A stretch of 64,000 nucleotides of DNA from Pararobbsia alpina_A (GTDB taxonomy: Bacteria; Pseudomonadota; Gammaproteobacteria; Burkholderiales; Burkholderiaceae). Below the pieces are notes generated by a model. It was not told the origin of the DNA. It worked only from the letters and a program-made list of their open reading frames with translations, and made no database searches. Positions 37,463 to 46,308 of this stretch are shown one piece after another (the first letter of the stretch is position 1; every line of letters begins with the position of its first letter). The stretch is from the NCBI RefSeq assembly GCF_965118125.1, contig NZ_OZ221287.1:2790001-2854000 (forward strand). The letters run 5' to 3'. The translations under genes were made by a program, and so were the position numbers.

Positions 37463-37927
37463 TCAAAGGATCGGCAGCCCCGCATTGCGCTTGATTTCGC
37501 TCATCGACAGCATCGATTCCACGGACGTCACACCCGGCAAGGCGCGCACGGTGTCGCGCATAAAGTTGCCGTAGTCGTCGAGGTCGCGCGCGACGATCTG
37601 CAGCAGATAGTCGGCCGTGCCGGAAATGTTGTGGCACGAGACGATGCGCGGCAGAGCCTGGACTTCGCGCTCAAAGCGATCGGCAAGCGCCCGGTCGTGC
37701 AACGAAAAGCGGACCAGGCAGAACGCGACCACGCCAAGCCCCAGCGCCGTGCGCGACAGCGAGGCCTGATAGCCGTCGATATAGCCATCCGTCTCAAGCC
37801 GCTTGAGCCGTCGTGCACACGGCGTTTCGCTCAGGCCGACCCGCTCCGCGAGCCGCGCATTCGAGATGCGGCCGTCGCGCTGAACCTCGGCCAGCATCGC
37901 CCGGTCGATTCGGTCAAGATCGTGCAT
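37463..37927 (-). CDS. Lrp/AsnC-family transcriptional regulator
   Basis: 154 residues. An N-terminal winged HTH (LDRIDRAMLAEVQRDGRISNARLAERVGLSETPCARRLKRL, with the usual CARRLKRLE recognition helix) is followed by the RAM/AsnC effector domain (HNISGTADYLLQIVARDLDDYGNFMRDTV). It is divergent from a LysE-family exporter gene, an arrangement in which the regulator typically senses an amino acid and controls the exporter. The effector is not known. Confidence 0.93.
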   Translation of the reverse strand: MHDLDRIDRAMLAEVQRDGRISNARLAERVGLSETPCARRLKRLETDGYIDGYQASLSRTALGLGVVAFCLVRFSLHDRALADRFEREVQALPRIVSCHNISGTADYLLQIVARDLDDYGNFMRDTVRALPGVTSVESMLSMSEIKRNAGLPIL

Positions 37928-38101
37928 TTTGTTTCCCCTAACAAATCAGCGATCGATAGTGTAATCCACTATCCATCCTCCGATTCGACCAGAAAATCGC
38001 CAGCAATCTCTCACCCGGGGGCGGCAAGATAGCTGCCAGATCGCGCGACATTTTCTGCTCGCGCGAGCATCACGAATCGGTCGACTGGAGCGGTGAACAT
38101 C

Positions 38102-38731
38102 ATGGTCTCGACTAGCCTTTTGCTTGTCTTTATTGGCGCACTCGCCGTCGTCTACGCGCTGCCCGGACCGGATATGGCCCTCGTCCTCCAGACCAGCAGC
38201 GCACATGGTCTGCGCCACGGCCTGGCGACCGGGCTCGGCCTTGCGATTGCACGCACGACGCACGTGATCCTGTCGGCCTGCGGCGTCGCGGCCCTGCTGC
38301 GCAGCGCGCCCTGGCTCTACAGCGGTGTGCGTGTCGTCGGCGCGCTCTACCTCGCCTATATCGCGATCCAGATTTTCCGCTCGCCCGCCTTTGGCCTCGG
38401 CCCGACCGGGGTGGCCGGCACTGCGCAACGCGCGTGGCGCACGTCGATCGGCAAGGGCATGCTCAGCTGCATGCTGAACCCCAAGGCTTTGTTGTTCTGC
38501 TCGGTGCTGATGCCGCAGTTCATCGTGCCCGCGCAGGGGCGTGTGTGGCTTCAGGTCGTCGAGCTGGGTGTCGTGCTTGTGGTGTGCGGTGCGCTGTTCG
38601 ATATCGCGCTCTCGCTCGGTGCTTCGCGCATCGCGAGCTGGATCCGCCATCACCCGCGTGCGCAGGTCGTGCAGCGCTGGACGTTCTCGGCCGCATTGCT
38701 GGCGTTCGCCGTGCGGCTGTCGATTGATTGA
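38102..38731 (+). CDS. LysE/RhtB-family amino-acid exporter
   Basis: 209 residues with six hydrophobic segments. The LysE signature PGPDMALVLQTSSAHGLRHG lies in the first loop, and SCMLNPKALLFCSVLMPQFI matches the conserved NPK region. The ATG at 38102 has GGAG 11 bases upstream; the GTG at 38093 lies only 2 bases after it. It exports amino acids or related metabolites by exchange with protons. The divergent Lrp gene is its probable regulator. Confidence 0.9.
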   Translation: MVSTSLLLVFIGALAVVYALPGPDMALVLQTSSAHGLRHGLATGLGLAIARTTHVILSACGVAALLRSAPWLYSGVRVVGALYLAYIAIQIFRSPAFGLGPTGVAGTAQRAWRTSIGKGMLSCMLNPKALLFCSVLMPQFIVPAQGRVWLQVVELGVVLVVCGALFDIALSLGASRIASWIRHHPRAQVVQRWTFSAALLAFAVRLSID

Positions 38732-38859
38732 TTCGGGACACAAGCCGCAACCGGCTGTTGATCGCCCGATTCAGGTGGTCGTCGGTATCCGACCGTCGAT
38801 CATCTGATTCGCCGTGCAATCGCTACCAGTCGTCGACCACGCAATTCAGCGCCCAATCC

Positions 38860-38909
38860 GCAACCTCGCCGGATACGTAACTGACTCGCAACCTGACCGG
38901 ATACGTAAC
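38860..38909. repeat. Two tandem 22-bp repeats (period 28)
   Basis: GCAACCTCGCCGGATACG(TAAC) at 38860-38881 recurs at 38888-38909 with two mismatches (GA for CG). The spacing of 28 is close to three helical turns, so the two could be bound on one DNA face. Confidence 0.6.
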
Positions 38910-38930
38910 GTGGATCGATACATATCCACG
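38909..38930. promoter_or_regulatory. Inverted repeat CGTGGAT-N8-ATCCACG
   Basis: Perfect 7-bp arms at 38909-38915 and 38924-38930. It directly adjoins the tandem 22-mers. It is a candidate operator; the binding protein is unknown. Confidence 0.4.
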
Positions 38931-39009
38931 CTTACGATCCCGGTCTGAATTCGCAGAACTGATCTGTACTCAGCGCATCGCACGATGCGCCGAACCCAAA
39001 TACTGGCCT

Positions 39010-39029
39010 GATCGGTGTATACACCGATC
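39010..39029. promoter_or_regulatory. 20-bp perfect palindrome, candidate GntR operator
   Basis: GATCGGTGTATACACCGATC is fully symmetric. Its GTATAC core resembles operators of FCD-type GntR repressors, and the cluster it precedes encodes one (45513-46250). It lies about 215 bases upstream of the first gene of the cluster. Confidence 0.55.
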
Positions 39030-39243
39030 CGCGCCACCTCCGTTTTCCTCGTCCTCGCTCATTCCCGCCAAACCCGCCTCCAGCATCGGTGAGCGCGAAA
39101 TACTTGTTTTTATCGATACCGCATTGCGCATGGACCGATACCAAAAGTGAGATTGGACACCCGCAAAACGCGGTTGTTACGATGCTTTCATAATATCAAA
39201 GCAGCCTAAAACAGCAGAACGAGACATATCCATAGGAGGCACC

Positions 39244-40326
39244 GTGACCGGTATTCGGCTCAGCGGCGTAACGAAGCGGTATGGCGAGACGGAAGTCATC
39301 ACCGGACTCGACCTCGATATTCACGAAGGCGAATTTCTTGTATTCCTCGGCCCGTCCGGGTGCGGCAAGTCCACCTTGCTGCGCATGATCGCCGGGCTCG
39401 AAACGGTCAGCGATGGCCAGATCAGCATCGGCGACCGGCAGGTCAATGAGCTTCCCCCCGGTCAACGCGGCGTGGCGATGGTGTTCCAGCACTACGCGCT
39501 CTACCCGCACATGACGGTCTACGACAACATGGCGTTCGGCCTGCGCAATTCCGGCGTGGGCGCGACCGACATCGACCGCCGCATCCAGGAAGCCGCGCGC
39601 ATGCTCGAGCTGGATGTGCTGCTTCAGCGCCGGCCGTCTCAGCTGTCCGGTGGTCAACGACAACGTGTGGCGATCGGCCGCGCGGTGGTCAAGGAACCTG
39701 AAGCCTTCCTGTTCGATGAACCGCTATCGAATCTCGACGCGGCGTTGCGGACCCGCACGCGCGTCGAACTCGCCCGCATCCATCAACGCCTGAATTCGAC
39801 GATGGTCTTCGTCACGCACGACCAGATCGAAGCGATGACGCTCGCAACGCGCATCGTTGTGATGAACAAGGGCCGCATCGAGCAGATCGGTGCACCGCTC
39901 GAGATCTACAAGCGCCCCGCCACCCGCTTTGTTGCCGGGTTTATCGGCGCGCCGGCGATGAATTTCATCGACGTCGAACGCGCGGGCGATAACGGTGGCC
40001 GCCTGATCGTCGCATTGCCGGTCGAAGGCGTGAAGGTCCCGACGGCGATCGCGACTTCGAGTCTGCCCGCAGGCAAGCTCACGCTCGGCGTGCGCGCTGA
40101 GCACGTCATCGTCGATCCGAATGGCCCGTTGAGCGGTCGCGCCGAAGTCATCGAACGACTTGGCGATCGCTCGCTTGCTCACGTCAGCCTGCCCAATAAT
40201 CAGTTGCTCGTCGTCGAACTGCCGCGCGATCTCGAGATCGACACCGGCCATACCGTTCGCATGAGCCTCGATGCTGCCCACGTGCACTTGTTCGATGAAA
40301 CGGGACAAGCCCATCATGGCGTCTGA
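39244..40326 (+). CDS. MalK/UgpC-type sugar ABC transporter ATPase
   Basis: 360 residues from a GTG start with AGGAGG upstream. It has Walker A GPSGCGKST, Q-loop VFQHYALYPHM, signature LSGGQRQRV, Walker B AFLFDEPLSNLDAALR and the switch His in VFVTHDQIEAM, followed by the C-terminal OB-fold (TOBE) regulatory domain of CUT1-family ATPases. It energises the two permeases that follow. The next gene starts inside its last codons (11-base overlap). Confidence 0.95.
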   Translation: MTGIRLSGVTKRYGETEVITGLDLDIHEGEFLVFLGPSGCGKSTLLRMIAGLETVSDGQISIGDRQVNELPPGQRGVAMVFQHYALYPHMTVYDNMAFGLRNSGVGATDIDRRIQEAARMLELDVLLQRRPSQLSGGQRQRVAIGRAVVKEPEAFLFDEPLSNLDAALRTRTRVELARIHQRLNSTMVFVTHDQIEAMTLATRIVVMNKGRIEQIGAPLEIYKRPATRFVAGFIGAPAMNFIDVERAGDNGGRLIVALPVEGVKVPTAIATSSLPAGKLTLGVRAEHVIVDPNGPLSGRAEVIERLGDRSLAHVSLPNNQLLVVELPRDLEIDTGHTVRMSLDAAHVHLFDETGQAHHGV

Positions 40327-41242
40327 TCGCACGCTCGCGGTCGACCTGCCGAAAACCCGGCAGCGTCGCCGCCGCAATCCCAACGCGCCGTGGACAAACG
40401 CGCTGTTCGTGCTGCCGTTTGTCGTCGTCTACGTGCTGCTGCTTATCGTGCCACTCGCCTTCGGATGGTGGCTGAGCCTGCAAAACGTCGACTTGCTCGC
40501 GGGCACCAGCGAATTTATCGGCATCAAGAATTATCTGGATCTCGTGTTCGATCCGATCTTCCGCGGTGCCGTACGCAACACGTTTTACTTCGTGATTCTG
40601 ACCGTGCCGGTCTTCGTCGTGCTTGGACTTGCGCTGGCTTTGGTGCTCAATCGACCGGGACGCTTTGGTGCGGCACTGCGTGCGATTTTCTTCGGCTCGT
40701 CGGTGCTGTCGGTCACGATCGTCACGCTGGTCTGGAAGCTCGTCTTGATGCCCGGCCACGGCCTGCTCGCCGACTTGAGCCATGCAGCCGGCATCCCGGA
40801 GTACGTGCCGTTGCTGCATGAGGCCACCGCCCTGCCGACGATTGCCGTCGTCACGGTCTGGTGGATCGTCGGCCTGCCGATGATGCTGTTCCTCGCTGCG
40901 CTCCAGCAGATTCCGCAGGAGCTTTATGAGGCCGCGGCCCTCGACAACGCGACACGCTGGCGCACCTTCACAAAGATCACGCTGCCCTCGATCTGGCGCA
41001 CGGTTGCGCTGGTTGCGGTCATCGAAGCGGTGTTCCAGTTCCAGCTGTTCGGGCAGGCCCAGCTGCTGACCGATGGCGGTCCGAACAACTCGACGCGTCC
41101 GCTGGTGCAGTTCATCTACGAGACGGGCTTCCGTCAATGGACCTTCGGCTACTCGGCCGCGGCAGCACAGGTGCTGTTCGCGCTGATGCTGATCGGTGTC
41201 GTGGCCCAGGCCTGGCTTCTGCGCAAGAAGGAATCTGCATGA
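40316..41242 (+). CDS. CUT1 sugar ABC transporter permease (MalF-type)
   Basis: 308 residues from the ATG at 40316. After a basic N-terminus there are about six membrane segments; the conserved EAA loop appears as EAAALDNATRWRTFTKITLPSIW. The sequence PWTNALFVLPFVVVYVLLL opens the first segment. It overlaps the ATPase gene by 11 bases and the second permease by 4 bases (ATGA). It forms half of the membrane channel for the arabinoside transporter. Confidence 0.95.
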   Translation: MASDRTLAVDLPKTRQRRRRNPNAPWTNALFVLPFVVVYVLLLIVPLAFGWWLSLQNVDLLAGTSEFIGIKNYLDLVFDPIFRGAVRNTFYFVILTVPVFVVLGLALALVLNRPGRFGAALRAIFFGSSVLSVTIVTLVWKLVLMPGHGLLADLSHAAGIPEYVPLLHEATALPTIAVVTVWWIVGLPMMLFLAALQQIPQELYEAAALDNATRWRTFTKITLPSIWRTVALVAVIEAVFQFQLFGQAQLLTDGGPNNSTRPLVQFIYETGFRQWTFGYSAAAAQVLFALMLIGVVAQAWLLRKKESA

Positions 41243-42102
41243 GCACGATTGCTATCGAAACACGTCCGCGGGGTTCGCTCGCCGGCCGTCTCGGCGACCG
41301 GCTGATGCTCGGTGCGGTCGTCCTGTTCGCATTGGTCTGGATCGCCCCGCTGATCTGGGTGTTCTGCCTGTCGTTCAAGCCGAACGCGTTTCTCGAGCAG
41401 CACACGGATGTGTTGTTTTCGCCGCCGTTCACGCTGCAGAACTATACGAACATCTGGCACACGTCGGCGGTCGGCGGCTGGCTGCTCAACAGCGTGATCG
41501 TGTCGCTCGGGCAGACGTTCCTGACGCTCGTGATCGCGTCGCTCGCCGGCTACGGATTTGCGCGCACGGACTTCCCGGGCAAGCGCTATATCTATGTGAT
41601 CTGCCTGTGCGGACTGGCCGTACCCGAGCAAGCGCTGGTGATTCCCCTTCACCATATCTTCGCCACGCTCGACTGGCACAACACGTATGGCGCGCTGATC
41701 CTGCCGCGTCTTGCCTCGCCGTTCGGCGTCTACCTGATGACGCAGTACTTCAAGGCCGTGCCGCTCGAAATCGAAGAAGCCGCGCTGCTCGACAACGCGT
41801 CGCGATTCAAGGTCTTCTGGCGCATCGTCCTGCCGCTGTCGATGCCGGCTCAGGCCACGCTCGCGATCTTCACGTTCCTGAGCGCGTGGAACGATTACCT
41901 GTGGCCCCTCGTGTCGGCGTCGAAGCCCGAGATGTACACCCTGACCATCGGCCTCGCTTCGACCCAGGGCAATTTCGCCCAGTCCGAAGGCATTGGCTAC
42001 CTGATGGCGCAGGCCATCTTCGCAGGGCTGCCGATCTTCGTGTTGTATCTGTTCTTCCAGAAATACATCGTGGCCGCAGTCGCGGGTACGACGGTGCGTT
42101 AG
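41239..42102 (+). CDS. CUT1 sugar ABC transporter permease (MalG-type)
   Basis: 287 residues from the ATG at 41239. Six membrane segments are seen, with the EAA loop as EEAALLDNASRFKVFWRIVLPLSMP and the C-terminal QKYIVAAVAGTTVR typical of MalG-type subunits (QR/QKY-IV-G-T-GAVKG-like ending). It overlaps the first permease by 4 bases. It is the other half of the channel. Confidence 0.95.
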   Translation: MSTIAIETRPRGSLAGRLGDRLMLGAVVLFALVWIAPLIWVFCLSFKPNAFLEQHTDVLFSPPFTLQNYTNIWHTSAVGGWLLNSVIVSLGQTFLTLVIASLAGYGFARTDFPGKRYIYVICLCGLAVPEQALVIPLHHIFATLDWHNTYGALILPRLASPFGVYLMTQYFKAVPLEIEEAALLDNASRFKVFWRIVLPLSMPAQATLAIFTFLSAWNDYLWPLVSASKPEMYTLTIGLASTQGNFAQSEGIGYLMAQAIFAGLPIFVLYLFFQKYIVAAVAGTTVR

Positions 42103-42396
42103 TCGGCACTTTCCCGAGCGGCATGCTGGCTCGATGCCAGTGTGCTGCCGCGTTGCGGCACCTTCGCCGCACGATGCAATGCTAGCAATACGTAGCACCA
42201 CGGACGCTGCAATTGACCGTATATGTACCTATATTTGTTACATATTATTGTCATCACGCAAGAACACAGTATTCAGTGTCGTACCCGCAGTACCGCTTCA
42301 AAGAACGGGCGGCGACGTATCGTCCCGAGCACAACCAAGGAAGCCGCGCGACCTGGACGGCGATGCGGTCAAACGAGTATCCAATAGGAGATAGAC

Positions 42397-43731
42397 ATGA
42401 AGAGATCGCTCGCGCGCGGTGCGTTTTCGCTGGCCGCGCTGAGCCTGGCCGCGGCGTTTGCAGCGCCTGCGCAGGCCAAGACCGAGATTACGCTGTCGCG
42501 CTTTTTCGGCGCCTGCGATGCGGAATACGGCAACGTCAACGATGTCAGTAAGGCATCCGGCGAGTGCGGCATCATCACGACGCTCGTCAATCAGTTCAAT
42601 GCAACGAACAAGGAAGACATCGTCGTCAAGCCGCAGATCATCGAATGGGGCCCGTACTACACCCAGATCGATGCGCGGATCCTGAGCCACGACGTGCCGA
42701 CGATCTCGGTCATGCACGAAGCCGTGCTCGGCGACTACGTGAAGCGCAATCTCGTCGAACAGCTCGACGATGGCTTCAAGTCGGTCGGCATCGACAAGAA
42801 GGACTTCACGGGCCATGCACACCGCGGTGTGACGTTCGCCGGCGACAAGACCTACGCCCTGCCGTTCGATACGCACTCGTGGCTCTGGCACATCAACCTG
42901 AACCTGTTCAAGAAGGCTGGCCTCGTCGATGCAAACGGCAAGGCGATCCTGCCGAACACGCCGGATGAACTGCTCGCGCAAGCCAAGCAATTCAAGGACA
43001 AGACTGGCCTGCCGTACTTCACGGTGCCGATCGCCAACGAAGCCGCTGCGCAAATGCGCACGTTCGATACGTGGGTCTATCAGCAGAACGGCACGCTGTT
43101 CCCGAGCGGCCCGACGAAGATCGACCTGCATAACCCGGCTTCGACCAACGCGCTGAACCTGTACGACAAGCTGATGAAGGCCGGCGACATCACGCCGGGG
43201 CTCGACTACGGTGCAGCCAACCAGGCGTTCGAGAACGGCAAGGCCGGCGTGCTGATGTGCGGTACGTGGGTGATCGAGGACTTCACGAACCTGTCGAAGA
43301 AGCCGGACTCGGCGCTCGCGAACGGCTATGAAGTCGTGCCGTTCAAGAACCTGTACCAGAAGAAGGCAGTCTGGGCCGACGGTCACTCGTGGGTGATGCT
43401 CAAGGGCGGCGCAAAGGACGAAAAGACCCGTCACGCAGCGCTCGTGTTCCTGAAGTTCCTCTACGACCATGACGCGGATTGGGCACGTACGGGCCACCTC
43501 CCGGCACGTCAGTCGGTCATCGACAGCGCCGATTTCAACGCGCTGCCGCATCGCTCCGATATCAAGGAAATCGCGTCGACGGGCTATTCGCTGCCGAACA
43601 CGGTACCGCGCCAGTTCGCGATCCAGCAGATCGTCGGTGAAGAAATCAGCAACATGCTCTCGACGGGCAAGTCGGTCGCCGATGTCCAGAAGGACGGCGA
43701 AGAACGTACCAACAAGCTGTTGTCGAAGTAA
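42397..43731 (+). CDS. Periplasmic sugar-binding protein (family 1)
   Basis: 444 residues with a clear signal peptide (LAALSLAAAFAAPAQA). The mature part is an extracellular solute-binding protein family 1 (SBP_bac_1): TLVNQFNATNKEDIVVKPQII, YALPFDTHSWLWHINLNLFKKAGL and FENGKAGVLMCGTWVIEDF. It should deliver an arabinose-containing oligosaccharide to the permeases, inferred from the GH51 gene that follows. About 295 bases separate it from the permease genes, so it may have its own promoter. Confidence 0.94.
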   Translation: MKRSLARGAFSLAALSLAAAFAAPAQAKTEITLSRFFGACDAEYGNVNDVSKASGECGIITTLVNQFNATNKEDIVVKPQIIEWGPYYTQIDARILSHDVPTISVMHEAVLGDYVKRNLVEQLDDGFKSVGIDKKDFTGHAHRGVTFAGDKTYALPFDTHSWLWHINLNLFKKAGLVDANGKAILPNTPDELLAQAKQFKDKTGLPYFTVPIANEAAAQMRTFDTWVYQQNGTLFPSGPTKIDLHNPASTNALNLYDKLMKAGDITPGLDYGAANQAFENGKAGVLMCGTWVIEDFTNLSKKPDSALANGYEVVPFKNLYQKKAVWADGHSWVMLKGGAKDEKTRHAALVFLKFLYDHDADWARTGHLPARQSVIDSADFNALPHRSDIKEIASTGYSLPNTVPRQFAIQQIVGEEISNMLSTGKSVADVQKDGEERTNKLLSK

Positions 43732-43747
43732 GTCGGCGCACGCCAGC

Positions 43748-43778
43748 GCGTCGTCCGGAGGTTGGCCTCCGGCGACGC
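43748..43778 (+). other. Strong intercistronic hairpin behind the binding-protein gene
   Basis: GCGTCG (43748-43753) pairs with CGACGC (43773-43778) and CCGGAGG (43755-43761) with CCTCCGG (43766-43772), with one bulged T and a TTGG loop. No T-run follows. Such structures behind binding-protein genes stabilise the upstream mRNA or partly stop transcription before the downstream gene. Confidence 0.7.
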
Positions 43779-43959
43779 GAAGGCTTGACGCAGGCATGCC
43801 GGGGACGGGTCGTCGCCGGCAGACCGGACTCATACAGAGCCCCTGCACACAGGGCACATACGCAGCACTCGCACATTGCACTCGCACGACACGCTTTTTA
43901 CATCACGCTCATTTCGCACGCGCTTCACATTCGCCACCCTTTAGCTACAGGATCCAAAC

Positions 43960-45471
43960 ATGATTGCCTCCCGTCTCGTCGTCGATCGCGACTTCGTCGT
44001 CGCGGATCTTGACCGACGCGTCTTCGGCACGTTTGTCGAACATATGGGCCGCTGTGTTTACACCGGCATCTACGAGCCGACGCATCCGAACGCCGATGCG
44101 CGCGGTTTCCGCAAAGATGTCATGGAACTCACACGCGAACTCGGCCCGACGATCGTCCGTTATCCGGGAGGCAATTTTCTGTCGGGCTATAACTGGGAAG
44201 ACGGTGTCGGCCCGCGCGACAAGCGCCCTCGCCGCCTCGATCTCGCCTGGTATTCGACCGAAACGAATCAGTTCGGTACCAATGAATTTATCGAATGGTG
44301 CCGCGAGCTCGATATCGAGCCGATGTACGGCGTGAACCTCGGTACGCGCGGCCCGGACCATGCGCGGCACTTTATCGAGTACTGCAATCACCCGAGCGGC
44401 ACCGCGCTCTCCGATCTGCGCCGCGAACACGGCTACGAAAAGCCGCACGACATCAAGTTCTGGTGCCTCGGCAACGAGATGGACGGCCCGTGGCAGATCT
44501 GCCGCAAGACGGCCGACGAATACGGCCGTGCCGCACTCGAAACCGCGAAGCTTATGCGCATGGTCGACCCGACCATCCAGCTCGCGGCCTGCGGCTCGTC
44601 CACGCACGACATGGCGACCTATGGCATGTGGGAAGACCGCGTGCTCGAACACTGCTTCGAGCAGGTCGACTTCATCTCGCTGCACACCTACTTCGAAAAC
44701 CGCCGTGATTCGACGGCCGAGTTCTTCGGCAATATCGAAGTCATGGATCTCTTCATCAAGGAGATCGTCGCGGTCGCCGACAGCGTCGCTGCGCGCAAGC
44801 ATTCGTCCAAGCGCATCATGCTGTCGTTTGACGAGTGGAATGTCTGGTACAAGGCGCGTTCGATCAACGATCTGCGCAAGCCCGGCTGGCCTGAAGCGCC
44901 ACGCCTGATCGAAGAGGTCTACAACCACGAAGACGCACTCGTGGTCGGTGGCGCGCTGATCACGATGATGAACAATGCCGATCGCGTGAAGACGGCGTGT
45001 CTTGCGCAGCTGGTCAACGTGATTGGTCCGATCATGACCGAGCCGGGTGGCAAGGCATGGCGGCAGACGATCTTCTATCCGTTCTCGCAGGCGTCGAGAT
45101 TCGGTCATGGCCGTGTGCTGAAGCCGATCGTCGAATCCGCTTCGTATGAGGCCGAGACGTTCCCGGAGATTCCGTATCTCTACTCGGCGGTCGTCGACGA
45201 TCGCGCATCGGGCACGACCACCGTGTTTGCGCTGAACCGTCATTTGACCGACGAGATGGAGCTTGATATCGAACTTCGCGGCCTCGGCAAGGAGCGCACG
45301 CTTGATCAGGCCATCGAGCTGCATCATTCGAATATGAAGGCCGTGAACACGGTCGATGCACCGATGACAGTCGCGCCGGCGGTAAACTCCGCGGTATCGG
45401 TCGACGGGGAACGGATCCGCGCGCGGCTTAAACCGGGTTCGTGGAACGTCATCGTGACGACCGCCCGGTAA
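43960..45471 (+). CDS. GH51 alpha-L-arabinofuranosidase
   Basis: 503 residues, the standard length for GH51. The acid/base Glu is in WCLGNEMDGPW and the nucleophile Glu in SFDEWNVWY; VRYPGGNFLSGYNWEDGVGP is the family's N-terminal barrel motif. No signal peptide is seen, so it works in the cytoplasm on imported arabino-oligosaccharides, releasing L-arabinose from non-reducing ends. Placement behind the ABC genes supports this. A C-terminal beta domain starts at ~380. Confidence 0.95.
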   Translation: MIASRLVVDRDFVVADLDRRVFGTFVEHMGRCVYTGIYEPTHPNADARGFRKDVMELTRELGPTIVRYPGGNFLSGYNWEDGVGPRDKRPRRLDLAWYSTETNQFGTNEFIEWCRELDIEPMYGVNLGTRGPDHARHFIEYCNHPSGTALSDLRREHGYEKPHDIKFWCLGNEMDGPWQICRKTADEYGRAALETAKLMRMVDPTIQLAACGSSTHDMATYGMWEDRVLEHCFEQVDFISLHTYFENRRDSTAEFFGNIEVMDLFIKEIVAVADSVAARKHSSKRIMLSFDEWNVWYKARSINDLRKPGWPEAPRLIEEVYNHEDALVVGGALITMMNNADRVKTACLAQLVNVIGPIMTEPGGKAWRQTIFYPFSQASRFGHGRVLKPIVESASYEAETFPEIPYLYSAVVDDRASGTTTVFALNRHLTDEMELDIELRGLGKERTLDQAIELHHSNMKAVNTVDAPMTVAPAVNSAVSVDGERIRARLKPGSWNVIVTTAR

Positions 45472-45512
45472 CGGCCAGGCAAGCCGTGCAGGACGTTTAT
45501 GAAGGGGGCGTG

Positions 45513-46250
45513 ATGTTCGAGCGCGAGCCGGTCGTGGGCACCATGACGGCACAGGTCGCGAAGATTGTCGGGATGCGCATCGTCTCGGGCGAATTCGCCC
45601 CGGGCGATGTGCTGCCCGTCGAGAGCGAGCTGTGCAGCGCCTATGGCGTGAGCCGGACGACCATCCGCGAAGCGATCAAGCAGCTTGCAGGCAAGCGGCT
45701 GATCGAAGTGTCGCCGAAGATCGGCACGCGCGTGCTGCCCTTTTCAGACTGGAACCTGCTCGACCGCGACGTCCTTGCATGGCGGCTCAACGCGCAGTTC
45801 GATTCGAAGATCGTCGAAGACATCTTTGAAATGCGCATGTGTTTCGAACCACGGGCGAGTTTTCTGGCGGCGCGGCATGGCAGCGATGAGGCGTTTCAGC
45901 TGATCGAGCGCCGCTATGCCGAGCTGGCCACGGCCTATACGCAGACTGCTGAACGCGGAAACTCGGATATTCGCGCGGCTGCCGATGCGAACCTCGAGTT
46001 CCATATGGCGATCATCACCATTTCCCAGAACGGGATGTTCATCACGATCGGCAACGCGATCAAGGCCGCGCTGCGCGTGTCGTCGGAGATGATGCAACGG
46101 CAGGCCGCGCAACCGAGTGAAGATCTCGCATTGCACGATGCTGTCAGGCATCACATTGTTTCGCGTCAGGCGGATGCGGCCGCTTCGGCCATGACGCGAC
46201 TGCTGCAGTCGTCGCGGGATCGGATGTTGAGGTATACCGTCAAGCCGTGA
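45513..46250 (+). CDS. GntR-family (FCD/FadR-subfamily) transcriptional regulator
   Basis: 245 residues from the ATG at 45513 with GAAGGGG upstream; the GTG at 45510 is an alternative. The winged HTH is KIVGMRIVSGEFAPGDVLPVE...YGVSRTTIREAIKQLAGKRLIEV. The FCD effector domain has the metal-site residues in DANLEFHMAII and HDAVRHHIV. It lies 41 bases behind the arabinofuranosidase gene and is the likely local regulator, probably acting at the 20-bp palindrome at 39010. The last 170 bases of the gene are duplicated at 48404-48572. Confidence 0.92.
   Translation: MFEREPVVGTMTAQVAKIVGMRIVSGEFAPGDVLPVESELCSAYGVSRTTIREAIKQLAGKRLIEVSPKIGTRVLPFSDWNLLDRDVLAWRLNAQFDSKIVEDIFEMRMCFEPRASFLAARHGSDEAFQLIERRYAELATAYTQTAERGNSDIRAAADANLEFHMAIITISQNGMFITIGNAIKAALRVSSEMMQRQAAQPSEDLALHDAVRHHIVSRQADAAASAMTRLLQSSRDRMLRYTVKP
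46081..46250. repeat. 3' end of the GntR gene, original copy of a 170-bp direct repeat
   Basis: Matches 48404-48572 in the same orientation, with a handful of substitutions and a 1-base deletion in the right copy. The homology ends at the stop codon in both copies. Confidence 0.9.
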
Positions 46251-46308
46251 CGCGAGCACGGACGCCCCTCCCGTCGCGGGCTTGGCACATATCAAGTCTG
46301 GTGTCCAT

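Larger units (their letters stand above)
38732..39243. other. Regulatory spacer upstream of the arabinoside ABC operon
   Basis: No gene. The 510 bases hold a tandem 22-mer at 38860-38881 and 38888-38909, an inverted repeat at 38909-38930, a 20-bp palindrome at 39010-39029, repeated CGATACC words at ~39115-39142, and the ribosome site AGGAGG just before the GTG at 39244. Confidence 0.7.

Noticed and set aside
38860..38909. Possible CRISPR-like repeat
   Set aside because: Only two units, a 6-base spacer, mismatches, and no cas genes.
41196..42185. 329-residue rightward frame over the second permease
   Set aside because: Same strand but shifted frame; Arg-rich with no membrane segments, while the 41239 frame has the EAA loop and six membrane segments.
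42298..45552. Very long leftward open frames (529 and 535 residues) across the sugar-binding protein and arabinofuranosidase genes
   Set aside because: They are antisense shadows of high-GC genes with clear catalytic and signal motifs on the plus strand; the shadow proteins are His/Arg/Asp-rich and match nothing.
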